Assembly: GCA_965657135.1 (NCBI GenBank)
Contig: CBFHNF010000012.1
Location: forward strand, 1 to 64,000
Reading direction: 5' to 3'
Origin: HIMB11 sp965657135
GTDB taxonomy: Bacteria > Pseudomonadota > Alphaproteobacteria > Rhodobacterales > Rhodobacteraceae
DNA length: 64,000 nt
Below, piece after piece: positions 8,922-16,657 of this stretch. Position numbers and translations under genes: made by a program. Below the pieces are notes generated by a model. That model saw nothing but the letters and a program-made list of their open reading frames with translations, had not been told where the DNA came from and searched no databases. How positions within the stretch are numbered: position 1 is the first letter of the stretch; each line of letters starts with the position of its first letter.

Positions 8922-9540
8922 TGGATGCCTTTAATCTGTGAGCGAGCGAAGTTTCCATGTGGGCTTTCATTGCATCGGCGGCAGCATCACCTTGTCGATC
9001 ATGCAGTGCACGAATGATATCGGCATGTTGCGCGCACACGTGATCAATACGTTGCTGCGTATCTAGCGTTGTTTTTCCAAGCAACATCAATGCATTTGAA
9101 AGGTCATTGTAACAATGTATTAGGAATTGATTGCGTGCGGCTTTTACGATGCAAACATGAAATTGACGATTGATCCGCGCAACGGTGTTTGGCTCAGCGC
9201 GTGCGTTCAACATGTCTGCATTCAGTGCCTCAAGAGTTGCGATTTCCGCGGATGAGGCGTGTTTTGCGGCCATCTCTGCTGCAGTCGCCTCTAACACGAT
9301 CCGCATCTCATATAGCTCCACAATTTCTGACTGTCCTAATAGACGCACCACGGCACCCACGCGTGGCACATGTCGGATAATGCCTTCTGATTCCAGTTTT
9401 CGGATCGCTTCACGAATGGGTGTTCTACTCACTCCAAAACGCTTTGCTAACTCAATTTCCAAAAGGCGTTCACCTGGTTCGATTTCTCCAACCTCAATCG
9501 CACGAAACAGCCTTTCATATGCGGATTCCGGAGCCTTCAC
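8908..9540 (-). CDS. GntR-family (FCD domain) transcriptional regulator
   Basis: This 210-aa protein begins at GTG. The N-terminal winged helix (about residues 1-70) contains the GntR signature LAKRFGVSRTPIREAIRKLE. The C-terminal all-helical FCD domain (about 80-205) carries the metal-ligand pattern of the FadR subfamily (D/H residues in NRQFHVCIVKAA and the later histidines). Such regulators sense organic acids. It is divergent from the tcuA-like gene, and an 18-base palindrome sits between them, so autoregulation and control of tcuAB are likely. In characterised tricarballylate loci the regulator TcuR is LysR-type, so this is a different regulator class. Confidence 0.9.
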   Translation of the reverse strand: MKAPESAYERLFRAIEVGEIEPGERLLEIELAKRFGVSRTPIREAIRKLESEGIIRHVPRVGAVVRLLGQSEIVELYEMRIVLEATAAEMAAKHASSAEIATLEALNADMLNARAEPNTVARINRQFHVCIVKAARNQFLIHCYNDLSNALMLLGKTTLDTQQRIDHVCAQHADIIRALHDRQGDAAADAMKAHMETSLAHRLKASIENS

Positions 9541-9569
9541 ATCAATTCCTTGAACAATACTTCAAACAA

Positions 9570-9587
9570 TGTATACACGTGGATACA
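9570..9587. promoter_or_regulatory. Candidate GntR/FCD operator palindrome
   Basis: TGTATACACGTGGATACA is an inverted repeat centred on CACGTG with one mismatched pair (575/582) between the half-sites TGTAT and ATACA. It lies in the 86-base gap between the divergent gntR-type gene and the tcuA-like gene. FadR/VanR-type regulators use short T-G-T-A-rich palindromes of this length, so it is the natural operator candidate. Confidence 0.55.
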
Positions 9588-9626
9588 ATTTTGGCAAGCC
9601 CATGGATTAGGATCGGTTAAAGAGAG

Positions 9627-11012
9627 ATGGCAAAATCGGAATATGATATTTTGGTCATAGGTGGTGGCAACGCAGCGTTATGTGCTGCAATTACAGCGCG
9701 ACGTGGTGGTGCCAAAGTTTTGGTGTTAGAGGCTGCGCCAAAATCGTACCGCGGTGGCAATTCGCGCCACACGCGCAATTTTAGATGCATGCATAATGGT
9801 CCATTGGGCGTGCTGTCCGATACCTATGGTGTCGATGAATACTATGAAGATTTGTTAAAAGTAACCAAGGGCCGAACGGATGAAGCATTGGCAAAGATGA
9901 CAATTGAAACTTCTGCCGAGTGTTATCCATGGATGGAAGAGCAGGGCATTCGGTTTCAACCATCATTGTCCGGCACATTGTCGCTTGGGCGCACGAATGC
10001 CTTTTTCTTGGGCGGTGGTAAGGCGTTGGTGAATGCACTTTATCGTACCGCTGAAAAACTGGGCGTCGAGATACGCTATGATGCGCATGTGGAGCACCTA
10101 GAACGTGATGGAAACCGAATTACGAGAGTTCGTGCGACAATTGCGGACACAGAACATGAATTCAACCCTCGCGCAGTTGTTGCTGCATCTGGTGGTTTTC
10201 AGGCTGACATTGATTGGTTGGCGCGTGCGTGGGGGCCCGCAGCAAGGAATTTTCTGATCCGTGGGACGCCCTATAATCGTGGCGTCGTCCTAAAGGATTT
10301 ATTGGATCAAAACATCGAAAGTGTTGGAGATCCAACCCAGTGCCACGCCGTTGCTATTGATGGTCGGGCGCCAAAATATGATGGCGGTATTGTCACACGT
10401 CTGGACTGTGTGCCGTTTTCTGTTGTCGTGAACAAAGATGCACAGCGATTTTATGATGAAGGCGAAGACGTTTGGCCAAAACGCTATGCGATTTGGGGAC
10501 GGTTAGTCGCTGCTGAAAAAGACCAAGTTGCCTACGCAATAATCGACTCGCGTTCCATAGATTTGTTCATGCCGTCTGTGTTCCCACCAATTCAGGCAGA
10601 TACAATCGAGGGGTTGGGCCAGCAGCTGGGTCTAAACACAAATGCATTGCGCGAAACCATTGATGGATTCAATGCTGGCTGCCAACAGGGTGAATTTAAA
10701 CCGACTGAATTGGATGGATTGACCACATTAGGTGTGACGCCTGCAAAAACAAATTGGGCTCGCCCAATCGCAAAGCCCCCGTTTTATGCTTACGAATTAC
10801 GCCCAGGTGTCACCTTTACCTATCTGGGTTTGAAGGTTGACGAAACCGCCCAGGTGCAATCAGCCGATGGAGCTATTGAAAATTTGTGGGCCGCGGGTGA
10901 AATCATGGCAGGATCAATTTTGGGACAGGGCTATCTGGCTGGGTTTGGAATGACAATTGGAACTGTTTTTGGCCGCTTAGCGGGAAAAGGAGCGGTAGAA
11001 TATGTACGATAA
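9627..11012 (+). CDS. tcuA: FAD-dependent tricarballylate dehydrogenase-like protein (TcuA family)
   Basis: The 461-aa flavoprotein starts at ATG 9627 behind AAAGAGAG. It has the dinucleotide motif GGGNAA (residues 12-17) and the TcuA-type stretch YRGGNSRHTRNFR, where GGNS/TRH contacts flavin and substrate carboxylates. The C-terminal FAD segment is LWAAGEIMAGS followed by GYLAGFGMTIG. TcuA oxidises tricarballylate to cis-aconitate, which enters the TCA cycle through aconitase. The family is related to fumarate reductase and succinate dehydrogenase flavoproteins, so a fumarate-reductase-like activity is the main alternative. The overlapping downstream gene encodes the TcuB-type electron acceptor, which favours the tricarballylate reading. 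Confidence 0.85.
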   Translation: MAKSEYDILVIGGGNAALCAAITARRGGAKVLVLEAAPKSYRGGNSRHTRNFRCMHNGPLGVLSDTYGVDEYYEDLLKVTKGRTDEALAKMTIETSAECYPWMEEQGIRFQPSLSGTLSLGRTNAFFLGGGKALVNALYRTAEKLGVEIRYDAHVEHLERDGNRITRVRATIADTEHEFNPRAVVAASGGFQADIDWLARAWGPAARNFLIRGTPYNRGVVLKDLLDQNIESVGDPTQCHAVAIDGRAPKYDGGIVTRLDCVPFSVVVNKDAQRFYDEGEDVWPKRYAIWGRLVAAEKDQVAYAIIDSRSIDLFMPSVFPPIQADTIEGLGQQLGLNTNALRETIDGFNAGCQQGEFKPTELDGLTTLGVTPAKTNWARPIAKPPFYAYELRPGVTFTYLGLKVDETAQVQSADGAIENLWAAGEIMAGSILGQGYLAGFGMTIGTVFGRLAGKGAVEYVR

Positions 11013-12066
11013 CGCGATCACAGAAGCCCGCCGCCAGGTCGAGATTTGTAACGCATGTCGTTATTGCGAGGGGTATTGCTCGGTTTTTCCGACAATTACA
11101 TCCTCTCGTGCATTCAGTGATGGCGACATCACCCATCTGGCCAATTTGTGCCATAACTGTCGGGGATGTTATTATGCCTGCCAGTACACAGATCCGCACG
11201 AATTTGATTTGAACCTACCCAAGGCGCTGGCCGAAGTGCGCCATGATAGCTGGAAACAACATGCCTGGCCTGCAGGGTTTGGCGTGATTTTTGATCGTTC
11301 TGGCGTATTGATTTCGGGTCTATCTGTGCTGGTTGCAACAGCGCTTTTTTATATCATCGCAAATTTTGAATTGGGAAATGGCGAAGGGTTTTATGCCTAT
11401 CTCTCGCATTCCGTTCTTGTTGCGATTTTTGCACCTGTGTTTTTGTTACCGCTGATCGCTTTGGGAGTTTCGTTACGATCATATTGGCGCGCGGTGGGGG
11501 GCGGTGCGATTAGGCTCTCCGATTTGCAAGCGGCATTTGCATCTGCTGCTCAGATGAAAAACCTAAAGGGTGGACACGGTGATGGATGTAATTTTGAGGC
11601 AGAAGATGCCTTTACCCCTTGGCGTCGTTGGTTCCACCATTTCACTTTATATGGCTTCCTGCTGTGTTTTGCATCAACGTCATCGGGTACCCTATTGCAC
11701 TATGTCTTTGATATGCAGGCACCTTATGGGCCATTCAGCTTGCCAAAATTATTGGGTGTGCCAGGCGGTATTGCCTTGTGCATCGGAACAGCGGGTTTGG
11801 GTTATTTGAAAACCAAGGCAGACCCGAATTTGGGTGCGCCGCGGGTCTGGGGCGGCGAAATGGCCTTTTTGGTATTGATGTTTGGGGTCAGTGTGACAGG
11901 CCTAGCGCTCTACGGTGCAACGGGATCTGCGATTGTGTCAGTTTTGCTGCCATTGCATTTGGGACTGGTTTTTGTCTTTTTTATCCTGACACCCTATTCG
12001 AAAATGGCGCATGGCTTTTATCGCATGGCTGCCCTAATACGTGATGGTGCGCTCAAACGTGCATGA
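11002..12066 (+). CDS. tcuB: TcuB/CitB-like iron-sulfur membrane protein
   Basis: This 354-aa protein overlaps the tcuA-like gene by 11 bases. The N-terminus carries two complete four-cysteine sets for [4Fe-4S] clusters: C16-C19-C22-C26 and C50-C53-C56-C60. From about residue 90 the chain forms several membrane helices with histidines that could hold b-type haem (for example in the HHFTLYGFLL region). TcuB re-oxidises the reduced flavin of TcuA and passes electrons toward the quinone pool. The gene order TcuA-TcuB and the cysteine layout are as in known tricarballylate systems. The usual third gene, the TcuC carrier, is absent; the Tct-type transporter upstream probably replaces it. Confidence 0.87.
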   Translation: MYDNAITEARRQVEICNACRYCEGYCSVFPTITSSRAFSDGDITHLANLCHNCRGCYYACQYTDPHEFDLNLPKALAEVRHDSWKQHAWPAGFGVIFDRSGVLISGLSVLVATALFYIIANFELGNGEGFYAYLSHSVLVAIFAPVFLLPLIALGVSLRSYWRAVGGGAIRLSDLQAAFASAAQMKNLKGGHGDGCNFEAEDAFTPWRRWFHHFTLYGFLLCFASTSSGTLLHYVFDMQAPYGPFSLPKLLGVPGGIALCIGTAGLGYLKTKADPNLGAPRVWGGEMAFLVLMFGVSVTGLALYGATGSAIVSVLLPLHLGLVFVFFILTPYSKMAHGFYRMAALIRDGALKRA

Positions 12067-12382
12067 GGGTATCCACTGCTTCAACGGTGAATGGTGATTT
12101 CAGAATAAATCTTTTCGTATAAAAACAAGTCACATGCCTGATCTTCAGCTGCGTTCAATCGAGTTTTCTTCGGCTGTCTTTGATGTTGTGACATTCTCCA
12201 ACTTGCTGTGATCCAGCTTGTGGGCGTGTTGATCTCACTAAGAAATGCGGCAGACCTGCTCAATCAACGCGGTGAAATCCAACCCAGTATGTTTTGTGAC
12301 GAAAGTGTGCGAAACTTTGTCGTTAGATGAATAGGCGCCCCCTTTTTTTTGCTGCATGTATGCACAAAAATTTGGTGAACTC
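12067..12382. other. Intergenic stretch, no gene seen
   Basis: About 315 bases separate the tcuB-like gene from the cupin gene. Short open frames exist on the minus strand but have no family resemblance, no convincing ribosome site and odd composition. A run of eight T residues lies near 12345-12352 without a clear preceding hairpin. The promoter of the cupin gene should be here, but I cannot place it. Confidence 0.5.
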
Positions 12383-12967
12383 ATGGCAGAGCAACTTTTT
12401 GAAAATTTATTGGCAACAGCGAAACAGGTGTATAATGCATCTGCGGCGTTACAAGATTTTGCTAAATGGCCCACTGATTTGCGGTATTGTGAAAAAGACG
12501 TTGTATCCGTCCCTGCTATCCGACAAATCAAACGATGGGAAAACAATCACCCACTGCATATTGCCACCCAGCAGGTGGCTGATTGTGGGAATTGGAAACA
12601 AACCTACACAGAAGAAGAGGTTGGTTTTGGGTTTTTACAAGATTATGGATACTTAGAATTATACGGACCGGACGGTCATTTCCAAACGGAACAAGGTCGT
12701 GCCTACGTCGGGTATTGGGGGCGGGGATTGTATTACCCCTGGCATCGACACGAAGCCGAAGAAATATATTTTGTCATCAGTGGATCAGGATATTTTGAAA
12801 GTGAAGGTGCACCTTCTGCAGTGTTGCGCTCGGGCGAGACGCGCATGCATACCAGCAACCAACTCCACGCACTGACAATGCAGGACAGTCCCATCCTGAC
12901 CTTTGTCCTTTGGCGCGGGGCTGGCATGTCTGGTCTTCCCTTAATGGGGGGCAAGCATAGTCTGTAA
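12383..12967 (+). CDS. Cupin protein of the DMSP lyase (DddQ/DddL) family
   Basis: The product has 194 aa if the ATG at 12383 is used; an in-frame ATG at 12356 would add nine residues but has no ribosome site. The C-terminal half is a cupin. H121, H123 and E127 form the first metal motif (YYPWHRHEAEE), with Y129 two residues later, and H162 (LHALTM) completes the site. The sequence around it follows the DMSP lyase pattern: LxGP, a G-x4-YP-x-HxHxAEExY core, and a terminal PIL-x-VLWRG. DddQ cleaves dimethylsulfoniopropionate to dimethyl sulfide and acrylate. No acrylate-handling gene (acuI, prpE) is adjacent. Another metal-cupin isomerase or lyase acting in the following catabolic locus remains possible. 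Confidence 0.65.
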   Translation: MAEQLFENLLATAKQVYNASAALQDFAKWPTDLRYCEKDVVSVPAIRQIKRWENNHPLHIATQQVADCGNWKQTYTEEEVGFGFLQDYGYLELYGPDGHFQTEQGRAYVGYWGRGLYYPWHRHEAEEIYFVISGSGYFESEGAPSAVLRSGETRMHTSNQLHALTMQDSPILTFVLWRGAGMSGLPLMGGKHSL

Positions 12968-12971
12968 TAAT

Positions 12972-13709
12972 CTAACCCCGACCGATGTAGGGCATCGTCG
13001 TTGCCATGACAGTCATAAATTGAACATTTGCATCTAAGGGAAGTTCCGCCATATGCAGGACTGAAGAGGCAACATGTTCAACATCCATTACAGCCTCAGC
13101 ACGTACAGACCCATCAGGTTGTGGCATGCCTTGGGTCATAGAATATGCCATGTCTGTCAATGCATTTCCGATGTCAATTTGACCGCAAGCAATATTAAAC
13201 GCTCGCCCATCCAACGAAATTGTGCGCGTTAATCCAGTAATTGCATGTTTGGAAGCCGTGTAGGCCACTGACCCCACACGCGGGACATAGGCGGACACCG
13301 AGCCGTTATTTATAATGCGACCACCTTGGGGGGTTTGATGACGCATCACGCCAAATGCCTTGCGTGCGCAAATGAATGACCCTGTGACATTGATATCGAT
13401 AAGAGACCGCCAGTCATCAACGGCGACCTCATCAATAGGCTTACCCGGTAGTGTTATGCCTGCGTTGTTAAAGAGTGCATCCAAATGTCCAAAGCGATCA
13501 ACAAATTTATCAAATGCGCGATCAACGGCATCAGCATCAGCCACGTCACAGGGCAGTGCCATGGCGCTGTCGTAAGCGTTTTCCAATGTATGCAGCGGTT
13601 CTGGGTTACGTCCGATCAGGCCAACTGACCAACCTTCTTTCAAAAAACGTTCTGCACAGGATTTTCCAACACCACGCCCGGCGCCCGTAATGATGATTGT
13701 TTTGCCCAT
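12972..13709 (-). CDS. Short-chain dehydrogenase/reductase
   Basis: This 245-aa classical SDR has the cofactor motif TGAGRGVG (residues 8-15), NNAG (81-84) and the catalytic triad S137, Y150, K154. It is divergent from the SMP-30 gene and lies tail-to-tail with the cupin gene, four bases apart. With a lactonase, a sugar-acid dehydratase and an RraA-type aldolase in the same locus, a polyol or sugar dehydrogenase that makes a lactone or keto-sugar is plausible. The substrate cannot be read from the sequence. The C-terminus (MTVMATTMPYIGRG) is family-typical in length. Confidence 0.88.
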   Translation of the reverse strand: MGKTIIITGAGRGVGKSCAERFLKEGWSVGLIGRNPEPLHTLENAYDSAMALPCDVADADAVDRAFDKFVDRFGHLDALFNNAGITLPGKPIDEVAVDDWRSLIDINVTGSFICARKAFGVMRHQTPQGGRIINNGSVSAYVPRVGSVAYTASKHAITGLTRTISLDGRAFNIACGQIDIGNALTDMAYSMTQGMPQPDGSVRAEAVMDVEHVASSVLHMAELPLDANVQFMTVMATTMPYIGRG

Positions 13710-13816
13710 GAAAATTTGTCCTAATCGCTGTGTTTAATGTGAAAAGCATTTGTTGCAAAAATCTTATACCATTCATAGGGTAAATCAAGCGTGATGCAGA
13801 CAAGAGGGAGACCAAG

Positions 13817-14683
13817 ATGACACAGGTTAATGTTTATGATTCAGGTGTTTGTTCATTGGGAGAGGGGGCATTGTGGCACCCCACGCGGGAACAATTTTTT
13901 TGGTTTGATATTAATAACAACGCCCTTTTTACGCACGAGGATGCAACACGTGTGCGATGGGATTTTGATGCACATGTCACTGCCGCAGGATGGGTTAATC
14001 ATGATCAATTGATGATTGCGCACGAAACCAGTCTATTGTTGTTCGACCTTACAACACGTCAAAGTGAAAAAATTGTGGATATGGAGGCCGATGATCGCAT
14101 CACACGCAGCAATGATGGACGCGCTGACCCGTGGGGTGGGTTTTGGATCGGGACCATGGGTAAAAAATTAGAGAAGGATGCAGGTGCAATCTATCGCTAT
14201 TATCGTGGAGAGTTCCGCACGCTTTATGCACCTTGGACGATTCCAAATGCCCAGTGTTTTTCACCTAATCGCGATTATGCATATCTGACGGATACGCCGA
14301 ATGGTGAAATTTTACGGCAACGCCTGGATCCAAAAGAGGGCTGGCCAGTGGGGGATCCTGAAGTTTTTTTGACCCTGCCTGATTCAGAGTTTCGATCAGA
14401 TGGTGCCGTGGTTGATGCAGCGGGGCGCATTTGGATTGCGCATTATGGTCACGGTAAAATAACGTGTCACGATGCTGATGGAAAGCTGGTGGATCAAATT
14501 AAGATGCCTGCAAATTGCATTACATGCCCGGCTTTTGGTGGCGCGGATGGTACCACGCTCTTTGCGACAACGGCCGCGCAAGCCTATATGCCTGATCGCA
14601 TGAACGAAGACCCAATGGCGGGGCAGACATTTGTGATGGAATTGGGCGTAAAGGGACAGCAGGAACACCAAGTTATTTTGTAA
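13817..14683 (+). CDS. SMP-30/gluconolactonase-family lactonase
   Basis: The 288-aa protein starts at ATG 13817 behind GAGGGAGA. It is a six-bladed propeller of the SMP-30/LRE family. Metal and substrate positions appear at the N-terminal GEGALWHP (metal-binding E), at RSNDGRADPWGGFWIG (N and D), at IPNAQCFSP and at DGAVVDAAGRIWIA (second D). These enzymes open sugar lactones such as glucono-, xylono- or arabinono-lactone to the acid. The gene is 11 bases upstream of the DenD-like gene, so they share a transcript. A lactonase beside an SDR and an IlvD/Edd dehydratase is the usual set for non-phosphorylative sugar oxidation. Confidence 0.88.
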   Translation: MTQVNVYDSGVCSLGEGALWHPTREQFFWFDINNNALFTHEDATRVRWDFDAHVTAAGWVNHDQLMIAHETSLLLFDLTTRQSEKIVDMEADDRITRSNDGRADPWGGFWIGTMGKKLEKDAGAIYRYYRGEFRTLYAPWTIPNAQCFSPNRDYAYLTDTPNGEILRQRLDPKEGWPVGDPEVFLTLPDSEFRSDGAVVDAAGRIWIAHYGHGKITCHDADGKLVDQIKMPANCITCPAFGGADGTTLFATTAAQAYMPDRMNEDPMAGQTFVMELGVKGQQEHQVIL

Positions 14684-14694
14684 GGGGTCTGAAA

Positions 14695-15654
14695 ATGAAA
14701 ATTCTCATCATCGGTGGCGGCGGCGTTATTGGCCAAAAATTGGCGCGAAAACTGGCTGAACGTGGTCATCTGCGCGGCCAAGACATTGCACACATGACGC
14801 TTGCTGATGTGGTTGACCCTGCAAGCGTGCAGGCGGGATTTCCTGTTGAGGTGACGCGTGTCGATATTTCCGACCGTGTTGCAGTGGATCAATTAATTGC
14901 TGAACATTTTGATGTTATTTATCTGTTGGCGGCGATTGTTTCGGCACATGCAGAAGAAGATTTCGACGCAGGCATGAACATCAATCTGTTTGGCAGTTAC
15001 CATGTCTATGAAGCAGTAAGACAATCAGGCAGAAAACCATTAATTGTGTTTTCATCCTCTGTTGCCGTATACGGCGGGGAAGTGCCCGATCCGATTGAAG
15101 ATCACACATTTCTTAACCCGCAAACATCGTATGGAACGCAAAAAGCGATCGGTGAATTGCTGTTGAATGATTATTCACGAAAAGGATATTTTGATGGGCG
15201 CGGTTTCCGCCTACCGACAATTTCGGTGCGTCCAGGTAAACCCAATCGCGCGGCATCTTCGTTTATGTCGTCGATCATTCGTGAACCCCTAAATGGAGAA
15301 CAGGCGATTTGTCCTGTCGGCCCCGAATTCATGCACCCATATTTATCACCGCGAAAATGTGTGGAAAACCTGATAATCGGAACTGAAATCGCCGCTGAAG
15401 ATTTGGGGCAAAACCGCTGTATGATGATGCCGGGTCAGGCCTGGAGCATTGCGCAATTGGTTGATGCCATGACACAGGTGGCAGGGCCCGAACCCGCCAA
15501 ATTGATCAAATGGCAAAAGGATGCCGCAATCCAATCGATTGTGAATGGCTGGCGTTACGATTTAAACGCACAAAAAGCGTTGCGGTTGGGACTAAGTGCG
15601 GACGAAAGTTTTCAGGATAATGTGCGGTACTATCTAGAAGATGACCAGCCCTGA
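14695..15654 (+). CDS. NAD-dependent epimerase/dehydratase family protein, DenD-like
   Basis: This 319-aa extended SDR has the glycine-rich motif GGGGVIGQ near the N-terminus and the Y146-x3-K150 catalytic pair (SYGTQK). The overall pattern, including SVRPGKPNRAASSF and the C-terminal WRYDLNAQKALRLGL, is that of DenD, the D-erythronate 2-dehydrogenase of four-carbon acid catabolism. A DenD-like enzyme would oxidise the C2 hydroxyl of a short sugar acid. The matching kinase and decarboxylase genes (DtnK, PdxA2 types) are not present here, so the substrate may differ. Its end overlaps the LysR gene on the opposite strand by 25 bases. Confidence 0.82.
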   Translation: MKILIIGGGGVIGQKLARKLAERGHLRGQDIAHMTLADVVDPASVQAGFPVEVTRVDISDRVAVDQLIAEHFDVIYLLAAIVSAHAEEDFDAGMNINLFGSYHVYEAVRQSGRKPLIVFSSSVAVYGGEVPDPIEDHTFLNPQTSYGTQKAIGELLLNDYSRKGYFDGRGFRLPTISVRPGKPNRAASSFMSSIIREPLNGEQAICPVGPEFMHPYLSPRKCVENLIIGTEIAAEDLGQNRCMMMPGQAWSIAQLVDAMTQVAGPEPAKLIKWQKDAAIQSIVNGWRYDLNAQKALRLGLSADESFQDNVRYYLEDDQP

Positions 15655-16565
15655 CTATTTGGGAAATCAGACACAGCAATAATCCAATCGCGCACCTCCA
15701 TGGCTTGGGCGCTCAGCGGTTTGTCGCGCGCCCAAACTAAATATACACCACGTCCTGTGTTCCAGGCCCAATCTTTACGGGCAAGCAATAATCCCCGCTC
15801 TAATAGATTGCGTACGATATGATCCCAGCCAAAGGCGAACCCTTCGCCAGAAACCGCTGCCTGTAGCACCAGCGCATAATCATTCAAACGCAGCCCTGCA
15901 TGAATATCGCGGTTTGCAATATCGTGATGGGCAAACCAATCGCTCCAGGTGGGGCGTTCGCGGATTGGTTCCTCAAGGTGAATGAGGCGTTCGTTCATCA
16001 AATTTGGAATTGAGCGCAAATTGCGTGCAGACTGCATCACGCGGGGATGGGCGACAGGATAAATGATTTCATCCGCGATTTTTGCGGCCATATGCCCTGC
16101 CCAGTTGCCATTACCCACACGTATGCCAAGTGATATGTTTTCGACTGTTAAATCAACATCACGATCACTGGTTTGTAGACGCAAATCAATGTTTGGATGT
16201 ATGCTGTGAAGCGCGCTGAGGCGTGGCATCATCCAGTAATAAGAAAATGCCGAGGATGTGGAAAGGGTAACATGCAGATTACGCCCCAACTCTTGGGTGG
16301 CTGTAATTGCTGCCTCTAATCCGGATAAAGATCGTGAAACCCCCGCAAATAAACGGGCACCTGCCGCTGTTAACGTCACATTGCGATGGGCGCGTACGAA
16401 TAACACAGTACCCAGCACATCTTCTAGTTGGCGGATCGCTGCACTGACCGAAGGTTGCTGGATGGCCAATTCCTCGGCGGCACGCGTAAAGGATCCCAAT
16501 CGCGCGGCCGATTCAAAAATGATGAGGTTTCGAGGTGATTGAAATTTTTTCCAAAAATTATCCAT
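15630..16565 (-). CDS. LysR-type transcriptional regulator
   Basis: The 311-aa protein has the LysR helix-turn-helix at about residues 14-73 (FESAARLGSFTRAAEELAIQQPSVSAAIRQLE) and an effector-binding domain after residue 95. The layout resembles the GcvA/AmpR-like branch in the DRDVDLTVENISLGIRVGNG region. It is divergent from the mttB-like gene with only 92 bases between them. A T-N11-A inverted repeat lies in that gap, so this regulator probably controls the methyltransferase/oxidase genes. The inducer is unknown. Confidence 0.9.
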   Translation of the reverse strand: MDNFWKKFQSPRNLIIFESAARLGSFTRAAEELAIQQPSVSAAIRQLEDVLGTVLFVRAHRNVTLTAAGARLFAGVSRSLSGLEAAITATQELGRNLHVTLSTSSAFSYYWMMPRLSALHSIHPNIDLRLQTSDRDVDLTVENISLGIRVGNGNWAGHMAAKIADEIIYPVAHPRVMQSARNLRSIPNLMNERLIHLEEPIRERPTWSDWFAHHDIANRDIHAGLRLNDYALVLQAAVSGEGFAFGWDHIVRNLLERGLLLARKDWAWNTGRGVYLVWARDKPLSAQAMEVRDWIIAVSDFPNSQGWSSSR

Positions 16566-16576
16566 AGTCTGTGTCT

Positions 16577-16591
16577 ATCCAAAACATGGAT
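16577..16591. promoter_or_regulatory. Candidate LysR box
   Basis: ATCCAAAACATGGAT is an inverted repeat (ATCC-N7-GGAT) that contains the T-N11-A pattern of LysR sites. It sits 12 bases from the lysR start codon and about 66 bases upstream of the mttB-like start, where autoregulation and activation of the divergent operon would be expected. Confidence 0.5.
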
Positions 16592-16657
16592 TTTTTCAAG
16601 GGTCACAAAATGGATTTCTGTGCTTAAATGCTACAACATTTTTCGGAGCCGACACCC

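Noticed and set aside
12081..12263. Minus-strand open frame after the tcuB-like gene
   Set aside because: Short, no family resemblance and no ribosome site.
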